Positions 47,327-54,698 of a DNA stretch of 64,000 nucleotides are shown here, in pieces. Source of the DNA: Nannocystis sp. (lineage in GTDB: Bacteria; Myxococcota_A; Polyangia; Nannocystales; Nannocystaceae). The position numbers and the translations under genes were made by a program. Within the stretch, counting starts at the first letter, position 1. The number at the start of each line of letters is the position of its first letter. Below the pieces are notes generated by a model. The model had not been told where the DNA came from, did not search any database, and was given only the letters and a program-made list of their open reading frames with translations. The DNA lies in NCBI GenBank assembly GCA_016712315.1, contig JADJRG010000013.1, positions 496,001-560,000 of the forward strand, in the 5' to 3' direction.

Positions 47327-49354
47327 CTACACCAGCGTCGCCCCGGACAGCCCCCCGTGCTCGCGCAGCAGCGCCGCCACCGCCGGGTGGTCGTGGCGGG
47401 TCGCGTCGTCGAGCGGGCAGAAGCCCCAGCGATCGCGCGGGCTCAGGCCTACCCGTTGGTCGATCAAGAACTTCACGATCGCCACGTGCCCCTCCGCCGC
47501 CGCCAGGTGCAGCGGCGTGCGGCGGTCGTAGTCCGCGCCCTCCAGGTCCGCCCCGCGCGCGATCATCCGCTGGATCGCCCGCAGCTCGCCCATGCTCGCC
47601 GCCCAGATCAGCTCGTTGATCATCTCCGACTCTTTTTGGGTCGCCTGCACCGCGTCGGGCACCGGCGGCTCCACCGTCAGCGGCGCCACCGAGTCGCCGC
47701 GCACCGCCCCCACCCGCTCCAGCGCCGCGATCACCGCGGGGTGGCGCTGCTGGTGCGCGTCGTCCAGCGGGGTGTTGCCCCAGCGATCGCGCGGACTGGC
47801 GCTTACGCCATGCTCTAAGAGCCAGGCGACTAAGCGATGCCGACCCTCCGCCGCCGCCAGGTGCAGCGCGGTGCGGCCGTCGTAGTCGGCGCCGTCGAGC
47901 GGGATCCCGCGCACGTCCATCCGCTGGATCGCGCCGACGTCGCCCTTGCTCGCCGCCCAGATCAGCTCGTTCACGCTCTCCGCCTTCGCCTGCACCCGCG
48001 AGATCCGCGGGTCCTTCTTGGAGGTGTGCCCGGTGAGCGTGTCGTAGTTGTGGAAGTTGAAGGCCTCGACCAGCCGCTTACAAAAGTCGATCCCGCGGCC
48101 GGAGTTGCCCATCTTGTCGAGGCGCGGCGACCACGTGCAGATCCCCATCACGTTCGGCACCACGATCATCAAGGCGCCGCCCACCCCGGACTTCGCCGGC
48201 AGGCCGATCGCGAACGCGAACTCGCCGGAGAAGTCGTACATGCCGCACGAGTACATCAGCGAGAGGCAGTTCTGCACCGTCTTGGTGCTGAACACCCGCT
48301 CGCCGCTGGTCGGGCAGATCCCGCCGTTCGCCAGGGTCGCCGCGACCGTCGCCATCTGCGCCGCGTTCACCTCGATCGAGCAGCACTGGAAGTAGAACTC
48401 GAGCGTCTCCTCGAGGTCGGTGCCCGGCGGGAACGCCTTGTTCTCGCGCATGAAGTAGGCGAGCGCGAAGTTGCGGTCCGCCGTCGTCTTCTCCGACAAG
48501 TACACCGCGTTGTTGAACTTCGCCCGCTCGCCGCCGGTCAACGCCTGCCACTGCGCCATGATGTGGTCGAAGCGATCCGCCAGGTACACCTCGTCTGGCT
48601 GGCGCAGCAGCGCCGAGCACATGATCGCGCCCGCGTTGATCAGCGGGTTGTGCGGCTTGCCGGCGTCGTTGAGGGCGATCTCGTTGAACGAGCGCCCGCT
48701 CGGCTCGCGGCCCACGTGCGCGTGGACGAACGCCTCGCCGCGCAGCTCCAGCGCCGCGCAGTAGTTGATCGGCTTGCAGCACGACTGCACACAAAAATCG
48801 ACGCCCGCGTCGCCGACCGCGAAGCGTTGGCCGTCGATCGTGCACACCGCCACAGCGAGCTGCTCCGGATCGACCCGCGCGAGCTGCGGGATGTACTGCG
48901 CGACCCGGCCGCTGGTGTTCGGCAAGACCGCGTCGTAGAGGCGCTGGATGTCCCCGCAGAAGCCCTCGAAGTCGCGGATGATCACGTTCCCTTGGAGCGT
49001 GCGCTCGACCAACAGGATCGACGGGCGGATGATCGCGCAAAAGGTCTCGTAGTCGATCGGCGTGCCCCGAGGGATCCGCCGCAGCGCCTGCGCCGTCTCG
49101 CGCAGCCGGTAGTCGTCGAGGTTGATCCCCTCGCTGATGAACGCCTGCTCGATGTCCTCGCGGAGGATCGCCCCCGAGTTGTCGAGGTCGAGGCTCATAA
49201 AGAGCCGGTACTCCCGCGCGTCGCGCTCGGCCGACGGCGCCGCTCCTTCGCTGGTGCTCACGGCCGCGATCTTAGCCGCACCCGCGGCCGGCGCCTGGGG
49301 GTTCGTCCGCGCCTTGCTCTTCTTCTCCGGCTGATTCGTATGGTTCTCGCTCAT
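47327..49354 (-). CDS. glsA: Animal-type glutaminase: EF-hand-like domain, glutaminase, duplicated ankyrin module
   Basis: Encodes 675 residues from ATG 49354, with GGAG five bases upstream. Residues about 45-130 match the N-terminal domain of kidney-type glutaminase, with an EF-like loop DLDNSGAILRED and SILLVERTLQGNVIIRDFEGF. The glutaminase domain (about 130-460) has the catalytic S-x-x-K as QSCCKPINY, plus GREPSGRSFNEIALN, PHNPLINAGAI and KSGVGGALMIVVPNVMG. It hydrolyses glutamine to glutamate and ammonia. Two ankyrin modules follow (about 490-580 and 590-675), each opening with NELIWAAS and containing SPRDRWG; they are an internal duplication. It is the last gene of the amtB/P-II block, 32 bp downstream of the P-II gene. 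Confidence 0.94.
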   Translation of the reverse strand: MSENHTNQPEKKSKARTNPQAPAAGAAKIAAVSTSEGAAPSAERDAREYRLFMSLDLDNSGAILREDIEQAFISEGINLDDYRLRETAQALRRIPRGTPIDYETFCAIIRPSILLVERTLQGNVIIRDFEGFCGDIQRLYDAVLPNTSGRVAQYIPQLARVDPEQLAVAVCTIDGQRFAVGDAGVDFCVQSCCKPINYCAALELRGEAFVHAHVGREPSGRSFNEIALNDAGKPHNPLINAGAIMCSALLRQPDEVYLADRFDHIMAQWQALTGGERAKFNNAVYLSEKTTADRNFALAYFMRENKAFPPGTDLEETLEFYFQCCSIEVNAAQMATVAATLANGGICPTSGERVFSTKTVQNCLSLMYSCGMYDFSGEFAFAIGLPAKSGVGGALMIVVPNVMGICTWSPRLDKMGNSGRGIDFCKRLVEAFNFHNYDTLTGHTSKKDPRISRVQAKAESVNELIWAASKGDVGAIQRMDVRGIPLDGADYDGRTALHLAAAEGRHRLVAWLLEHGVSASPRDRWGNTPLDDAHQQRHPAVIAALERVGAVRGDSVAPLTVEPPVPDAVQATQKESEMINELIWAASMGELRAIQRMIARGADLEGADYDRRTPLHLAAAEGHVAIVKFLIDQRVGLSPRDRWGFCPLDDATRHDHPAVAALLREHGGLSGATLV

Positions 49355-49386
49355 GATCGCTCCGTTCCCGGCCACACGGCCGCGCA

Positions 49387-49752
49387 CTACGTCGGTTCGC
49401 CTAGCGCCTCGCGCCCGCGCTCGCCCGAGGGCACCCGCACGCACGCCTCGATCGGCAGCACAAAGATGATCCCCTGCTCGCTCCCGCTGCTCTGGCTGCA
49501 CGCCCGCGAGATCGCCTCGATCGTCGCGTCGACGTGCTCCCGCAGCGCCGCGATCTCCACCCGCGCCATCGGCGACAGGTCCGGCACGTGCTCGACCCCG
49601 CGGTACAGCGCCGTGTCCTCGCTCGTACGCCGGCTGTAGCGCCCGTGCCCGGTCGCCCGCGCCACGGTCATGTGGCCGACGTCGATCGCCAGCAGCGCCT
49701 TACGCACGTCATCCAGCTTGTCGACGGGGATCGCGGCGATGATGAGGCGCAT
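49387..49752 (-). CDS. Divergent P-II family nitrogen regulator
   Basis: Encodes 121 residues with the P-II fold: MRLIIAAIPVDKLDDVRKALLAIDVGHMTV, LYRGVEH, IIFVLPIEACVRVPSGERGREAL. Compared with E. coli GlnB/GlnK, the uridylylation Tyr51 (YRGAEY) is His (YRGVEH), Lys58 of the 2-oxoglutarate site is Met (SPMARVEI), and Lys90 of the ATP site is Ile (EQGIIFV). The T-loop is about four residues longer. It therefore should not be modified by GlnD and may not sense 2-oxoglutarate or ATP normally. It sits between amtB and glutaminase, the classic place for a GlnK that gates AmtB. Confidence 0.88.
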   Translation of the reverse strand: MRLIIAAIPVDKLDDVRKALLAIDVGHMTVARATGHGRYSRRTSEDTALYRGVEHVPDLSPMARVEIAALREHVDATIEAISRACSQSSGSEQGIIFVLPIEACVRVPSGERGREALGEPT

Positions 49753-49772
49753 AGATAGAGAGTCGCTCCCGC

Positions 49773-51077
49773 TCAGTTGAGGTTCAGCAGCCCGTAGCCG
49801 TGCTCACCGTGCAGGGCTTGGTCGAGGCCCGCGCGCTCCTCCGAGCGCGTCGTCCGCAGCCCGACGACGCGGTCCACCAGCTTGATCAGCAAGAAGGTGC
49901 CGATCCCGCTGTACAGCCCGCACACCAGCACCCCCTTCGTCTGCGCCCAGAGCTGGCCGAGCACGCCGATCGCCGGCACCTCGCGCAGCAGGAAGGTCAG
50001 GCCCAGCGCGCCGATGATCCCCGCCACCCCGTGGATCCCGAACACGTCCAGCGTATCGTCATAACCCAGGCGATTTTTCGTCATAATCGCCAAATAACAG
50101 GCCAGCGACGCCGCCGCGCCGAGCAGCAGCGCCCCGGCTGGGAGCACGTCGCCGGCCGCGGGCGTGATCGCCACCAGCCCCGCCAAGATCCCCGACACCA
50201 TGCCCAGGCTCGTCGCCTTGCGGTGGTGCAGCGCCTCGATCGTGATCCACGCGAGCGCCCCGCTCGCCGCCGCGATCTGCGTCACCGTCAGCGCCTGCGC
50301 CGTCTTCAGGCTGCTCGACACCGCCGAGCCCGCGTTGAACCCGAACCACCCCACCCACAACAGCCCCGCCCCCATCAGCGTCAGCACCATCGAGCTCGGG
50401 TGCATCGCCGTGCGCGGGTACCCCTCCCGGGCGCCCAGCGTCAGCGCCGCCACCAGCCCCGCGACCCCCGCTGACACGTGGATCACCGCCCCGCCCGCGA
50501 AGTCGATCGCCTCGCCTGTCAAGAACCCGCCGCCCCAGATGATGTGCGCGAGCGGGTTGTAGATCAGCAGGCTCCACAGCGTGATGAACACGCAATAACC
50601 CAAGAATTTCACCCGCTCGGCGAAGGCCCCAGCGATCAGCGCCGGCGCGATGATCGCGAACTTCCCTTGGAACATCGCGTACACGTACTCGGGGATCGCG
50701 TTCACCCCCTCGCCCATGATCGCCGTGTCGATCCCCTGGAGCATGAACTTGTCCCAGCTCCAACCGATCACCCCGCCGATCGACCCGCCGAAGCACATCG
50801 CGTAGCCGCAGATCGTCCACATCACCCCGATCAGCGCCATCGCCGTGAAGCTGTGCATCATCGTCCCCAGCACGTTCTTCGTGCGGACCAGGCCGCCGTA
50901 GAACATCGCCAGGCCGGGGACCATCAGCAGCACCATCGCCGTCGACGTCAACATCCACGCCGTCGTGCCCGTGTCGACGTGGGGCTCACCCGCCGCCGCG
51001 ACCCCGGGCGCCAGGCAGAGCGCGACCCCGCAGGTGAACAGGGCGGCGCGTTGGGGGAGTGGGCGGAGGGCAGACAT
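49773..51077 (-). CDS. amtB: Ammonium transporter AmtB
   Basis: Encodes 434 residues. A cleavable signal peptide (ALFTCGVALCLAPGVAAA) precedes eleven or so membrane spans. Family landmarks: DTGTTAWMLTSTAMVLLMVPGLAMFYGGLVRTKNVLGTM, FGFNAGSA-type WVGWFGFNAGSAVSSS, DFAGGAVIHVSAGVAGLVAAL (the D-F-A-G-G-x-x-V-H motif with the first pore His) and DVFGIHGVAGIIGALGLTF (second pore His). It takes up ammonium across the inner membrane and is normally blocked by a P-II protein, encoded 21 bp downstream. Confidence 0.97.
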   Translation of the reverse strand: MSALRPLPQRAALFTCGVALCLAPGVAAAGEPHVDTGTTAWMLTSTAMVLLMVPGLAMFYGGLVRTKNVLGTMMHSFTAMALIGVMWTICGYAMCFGGSIGGVIGWSWDKFMLQGIDTAIMGEGVNAIPEYVYAMFQGKFAIIAPALIAGAFAERVKFLGYCVFITLWSLLIYNPLAHIIWGGGFLTGEAIDFAGGAVIHVSAGVAGLVAALTLGAREGYPRTAMHPSSMVLTLMGAGLLWVGWFGFNAGSAVSSSLKTAQALTVTQIAAASGALAWITIEALHHRKATSLGMVSGILAGLVAITPAAGDVLPAGALLLGAAASLACYLAIMTKNRLGYDDTLDVFGIHGVAGIIGALGLTFLLREVPAIGVLGQLWAQTKGVLVCGLYSGIGTFLLIKLVDRVVGLRTTRSEERAGLDQALHGEHGYGLLNLN

Positions 51078-51169
51078 CGAGGGCGACGCGGGAGCGAAAG
51101 GGTGGACGACCGTCTTCGTTCAGCGAATTGAGCCGGGGCGCGCCGTCGTCGGCCGCCCCGGCGAGGCGC

Positions 51170-52216
51170 TCACAGCTCGATGTCGCAGACCGTCTTGAGG
51201 ATCCGCGCCGCGATTTCATAAGGATCCGCGTTCGCGTTCGGGCGGCGGTCCTCGAGGTAGCCGTGGCCCTGCTCCGCGACGCTGCGCGGGATCCTGATGC
51301 TCGACGTCCGGTCGGCGACCCCGTAGCGGAACTCGCGGAACGAGCAGGTCTCGTGCGCGCCCGTCAGCCGGTTCTCGTAGCCGTAGCCGTAGACGTCGAG
51401 GTGCTCTTGCCGGCGCTCGCCGATCTTGTCGCAAGCGCGCAGGATCGCCTTCATGCCGCCGGGCTCGCGCATCTCCTTCGTGGAGAAGTTCGTGTGCATG
51501 CCCGCGCCGTTCCAGTCGCCCGGCGCTGGCTTGGCGTCCAGCGTGACCACCACGTCGTAGTCCTCGGCGATCCGCTGGAGCAGCCAGCGCGCCAGCCAGA
51601 TGTGGTCTGAGGCGATCAGCGGCCCCACGGCGCCGATCTGGAACTCTGCCTGGCCGGGCATCACCTCCCAGTTGGTGCCCGAGATCGCCAGGTGCGCGTC
51701 GATCGCCGCCGCCATAAAGCGCTCATACACCGGCCGTCCGCTGATATTCTCCGCCCCGACCGCGCAATAATACGGGCCCTGCGGCTCAGGGAAGCCGTTC
51801 GCCGGGAAGCCGAGCGGCCGCCCTGCGCGGCCCATAAACGTGTACTCCTGCTCAAACCCCCACAGCGAGTCCACAGCGTCCCCGCCCGCCTCCAGCACCT
51901 TGCGGAGGTGGTGGCGCGTGTTGGTGCTGTGCGGCGTACCATCGCCGTTAAAGACCTCACAGAGGACCAGATAGTGGCCCCTGCGCAGCGGATCGGGCTG
52001 GGCCCGCACCGCGCGGATAATGATGTCCGAGTCCTTGCCGGTCGCCTGATTGGTCGAGGATCCGTCCGCCCCCCACTCTGGGAACACCCGGAGGTCGATC
52101 TCGGCCCCCTCGGCCAGCCTGTCCGACGGCTCTAACACGCCCGTCGGCAGGATCCGCGTCTTGGAGCGCAAGCGCTTGCTCGGCGAGGTGCCGTCGACCC
52201 AAATATACTCAGCCAT
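51170..52216 (-). CDS. glnA: Type II (eukaryotic-type) glutamine synthetase
   Basis: Encodes 348 residues from ATG 52216; ATG 52225 is an alternative. GSII condenses glutamate and ammonia using ATP. The start MAEYIWVDGTSPSKRLRSKTRI and the motifs WGFEQEYTF, NWEVMPGQAEFQIG, GDWNGAGMHTNFSTKEMR and SIRIPRSVAEQGHGYLEDRRPNANADPY are diagnostic of GSII, found in eukaryotes and some bacteria such as rhizobia and Streptomyces. GSII lacks the adenylylation control of GSI. It is first in the same-strand order GSII, AmtB, P-II, glutaminase; the 92-bp gap to amtB may hold a separate promoter. I saw no sigma-54 consensus upstream. Confidence 0.96.
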   Translation of the reverse strand: MAEYIWVDGTSPSKRLRSKTRILPTGVLEPSDRLAEGAEIDLRVFPEWGADGSSTNQATGKDSDIIIRAVRAQPDPLRRGHYLVLCEVFNGDGTPHSTNTRHHLRKVLEAGGDAVDSLWGFEQEYTFMGRAGRPLGFPANGFPEPQGPYYCAVGAENISGRPVYERFMAAAIDAHLAISGTNWEVMPGQAEFQIGAVGPLIASDHIWLARWLLQRIAEDYDVVVTLDAKPAPGDWNGAGMHTNFSTKEMREPGGMKAILRACDKIGERRQEHLDVYGYGYENRLTGAHETCSFREFRYGVADRTSSIRIPRSVAEQGHGYLEDRRPNANADPYEIAARILKTVCDIEL

Positions 52217-52548
52217 GATGGGCATTTTGATGTGCGCCTTTCCCGTGTAAATCGTGTGTCCCCGACGTCACTGACTCGTGACAATCGGCGCTCAGGCCGG
52301 CCGCAGCCGCGCCTGTCTCCGCATTACTAGACGGGAGCAACCTCCCTCAGCAATCGGAGAAAACACGATCCTCGGGTCAGCGGAGCGCCCCACGCCCCAT
52401 CAGCGGTCCCCCTATTTGGGCAGACCTCTCCGCGGCCCGCGGGCGCAGCGGCTGATTGTAGCCTCCACAGTACCAGCATCGACGGCTCGATGTCCACTAT
52501 TCAGGACATTTCGAGCTCACGGATCCGTGATAGGTCTCTCGCTTGAGA
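52217..52548. promoter_or_regulatory. Divergent intergenic region between glnA and the histidine kinase gene
   Basis: No gene. It holds two dyads: GTCAC-N6-GTGAC (52267-52282), 50 bp from the glnA start, and a longer imperfect hairpin GCTCGATGTCC (52485-52495) with GGACA-TT-TCGAGC (52504-52516), of which ATGTCC-N8-GGACAT is a perfect inner dyad. The second lies about 30 bp before the histidine kinase start and may be an operator for its response regulator. TAGGTC at 52531-52536 is a possible -10 for the kinase gene. Confidence 0.5.
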
Positions 52549-53940
52549 ATGCTCGAACACCACCAGCCCGACGCGACCCTCGGCGCGATCGAAGGGCTCC
52601 TCGAGCTCGAGGCCAGGCACGCCCGTCGGCTCCGCCGCGGCTACATCCTCGCCCTCGCCCTGATCGCCGCCCTCGTCTGCGCCGGCCTCGCCATCGTCCA
52701 GGTCGTCCTCGCCAGCCAGCGCTCCGACGCCCACCTGATCAACGTCGCTGGCCGTCAGCGTATGCTCAGCCAGAAGCTCAGCAAGCTCGCGCTCGCCGTC
52801 CAGGTCGCGCCGGACCGGGCGAGCAAGCGCGAGCTCGCCCACGAGCTCGCCGCCGTCGCCGCCGAGTGGAGCGACGCCCACCAGCGCCTCCAGACCCGCG
52901 CCGCTGGCTCGCGGCTGGCCGGCGTCAACAGCCCCTCGACCCGAGGCCGCTTCGCCGACCTGGATGGCGACTTCGCGGCGATCCTCAGCGCCGCCCACGC
53001 CCTCACCGCCGCCGCCGACGCGGCCAGCGCGGGCCAGAGCGCGGGGGACGACCCCGCCCTGCTCGCGGCCGTGCGCACGATCCTCGCCCACGAGCCCGCC
53101 TTCCTCGCGAAGATGGAGGGTCTGGTCGCCGGCCTCGACCAAGAGGCGAACCAGCGCACCGAGCAGCTCGGGCAGATCGAGCGCGGCCTGGTCCTGCTCA
53201 CGCTCCTCACCCTGCTGCTCGAGGCGCTGCTGATCTTCCGCCCCGCGCTCGCCCGCCTCGACGCCACCCGCGAGCGCCTGCGCGACGCCTTGCTCGCGCT
53301 CGCGGCCCGCGAGAGCGCCGTCACCGACATCGCCACCCACGAGCGCGAGCGGATCGGCCGCGACATCCACGACGGCCTCTGCCAGCACCTCGCCGGCCTG
53401 CGTCTGCTCCTTGACACCGCCCTGCGGCGAGCCCGCCGCGGCGGACAGCTCGAGCTCGCCGCGCTCGAGCCTGCCCTGCCGATCCTCGACGGCGCGCTCG
53501 CCGAGTCGCGCCAGCTCGCCCGCACCTTGCTCCCCCGGGCGATCGAGGATCAAGGCCTCGAGGCCTGCCTCGCCGACCTCGCGAAGCTCACCAGCGCGCT
53601 CTACCGGGTGAGCTGCACCTGCGTCGTCACGCGCCCCGCCCTTGAGATGACTCAAGAGACAGCCGCGCACATCTACCGGATCGCCCAAGAGGCCGCCGCC
53701 AACGCCGCCCGCCACGGCCGCGCCCGCGCCCTCCACATCGAGCTCGACGGCGCGCTCTTGACGGTCCGCGACGACGGCTGCGGCTTCGACACCGGCGCCC
53801 GCCACCGCGGCCTCGGCCTGCTCACCATGCAGCACCGCGCCCGCCTGATCGGCGGCGAGCTCACGATCACCTCGACCCCCCGCGGGACCACCCTGAGCTG
53901 CCGGATCGGCGGGCTCACTGAGGCGAGCGAGGACGCATGA
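52549..53940 (+). CDS. NarX-like sensor histidine kinase
   Basis: Encodes 463 residues from ATG 52549 (TTG 52543 is also possible). First span RRGYILALALIAALVCAGLAIVQVV, then a periplasmic domain beginning with LINVAGRQRMLSQKLSKLALAV, the P-box-like element of PilJ/NarX sensors that bind nitrate or nitrite, then a second span (VLLTLLTLLLEALLIFRPAL). The HisKA_3 phospho-acceptor is ERIGRDIHDGLCQHLAGLRL and the ATPase has DDGCGFD and GLGLLTMQHRARLIGG. It is coupled by ATGA to a NarL-type regulator. Nitrate or nitrite sensing is an inference supported by the adjacent nitrogen block. Confidence 0.9.
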   Translation: MLEHHQPDATLGAIEGLLELEARHARRLRRGYILALALIAALVCAGLAIVQVVLASQRSDAHLINVAGRQRMLSQKLSKLALAVQVAPDRASKRELAHELAAVAAEWSDAHQRLQTRAAGSRLAGVNSPSTRGRFADLDGDFAAILSAAHALTAAADAASAGQSAGDDPALLAAVRTILAHEPAFLAKMEGLVAGLDQEANQRTEQLGQIERGLVLLTLLTLLLEALLIFRPALARLDATRERLRDALLALAARESAVTDIATHERERIGRDIHDGLCQHLAGLRLLLDTALRRARRGGQLELAALEPALPILDGALAESRQLARTLLPRAIEDQGLEACLADLAKLTSALYRVSCTCVVTRPALEMTQETAAHIYRIAQEAAANAARHGRARALHIELDGALLTVRDDGCGFDTGARHRGLGLLTMQHRARLIGGELTITSTPRGTTLSCRIGGLTEASEDA

Positions 53941-54623
53941 GCAGCGCCAGAGAGCCCCCCAGAAGGCCCAGGATCCTCATCATCGATGATCACCCGGTCT
54001 TCCGCTTCGGCCTCGGACAGCTCCTCCAGGGCGAGGAGGACCTCGAGGTCTGCGGCGAGGCCGTCGACAGCGCCAGCGCGCTCGACGCCGCCCAGCGCCT
54101 GCGCCCTGACCTCGCGATCACCGACATCTCGCTCCCGGGGGTCGGCGGCATCGAGCTGATCAAGCGCCTGCGGGCGCTCTACCCCGAGCTGCGGCTGCTC
54201 GTCGTCTCGATGCACGACGAGGCGCTCTTCGCCGAGCGCTCGCTGCGCGCCGGCGCGGGCGGCTACGTGATGAAGGACGCGCCGGCGAGCGCGCTCTTGG
54301 GCGCGCTCCGGCGGGTGCTGCGCGGCGAGATGGCGGTGAGCGAGGAGATCGCCAACAAGATGCTCCAAACCCTCGTCCGCGGCCGCGAGCGCGACCGCGA
54401 GTCCACCCTCGCCTGCCTCAGCGATCGCGAGCTCGAGGTCTACGAGCTGATCGGCCGGGGCATGCGGACGCGCGACATCGCCGAGGCGCTGCACATCAGC
54501 GTCAAGACCGTCGAGGCCCACCAGGCCAGCATCAAGCACAAGCTCGGGATCGACAGCACGACCACCCTGCGCCGCGACGCCGCGATCTGGCTCGCCGGTG
54601 GCGGCCAAGGGGCGCGCTCCTAG
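53937..54623 (+). CDS. NarL/LuxR-type response regulator
   Basis: Encodes 228 residues. Receiver: ILIIDDHPVFRFGLGQLL with the Asp pair, phospho-acceptor in DLAITDISLPGVGGIEL, the conserved Lys in GYVMKDAP. A LuxR/GerE helix-turn-helix follows: LSDRELEVYELIGRGMRTRDIAEALHISVKTVEAHQASIKHKLGI. Its start overlaps the kinase stop. It probably regulates genes near the dyads in the glnA/kinase intergenic region, though this is not shown. Confidence 0.95.
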   Translation: MSSAREPPRRPRILIIDDHPVFRFGLGQLLQGEEDLEVCGEAVDSASALDAAQRLRPDLAITDISLPGVGGIELIKRLRALYPELRLLVVSMHDEALFAERSLRAGAGGYVMKDAPASALLGALRRVLRGEMAVSEEIANKMLQTLVRGRERDRESTLACLSDRELEVYELIGRGMRTRDIAEALHISVKTVEAHQASIKHKLGIDSTTTLRRDAAIWLAGGGQGARS

Positions 54624-54698
54624 GACCGCGCAGACATCACCATCGCGCGCACCATGCACAGGGTCTACCCAGCCTCCCATGTGTTAGCGTCGCGGACG

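Noticed and set aside
47837..49639. A 600-residue open frame on the plus strand opposite the glutaminase and P-II genes
   Set aside because: Arg/His/Leu-rich, no motif, and spans two real genes with clear families; a GC-rich shadow.
52217..52300. Sigma-54 promoter for the glutamine synthetase gene
   Set aside because: I looked on the minus strand for TGGCAC-N5-TTGC and found no acceptable match.
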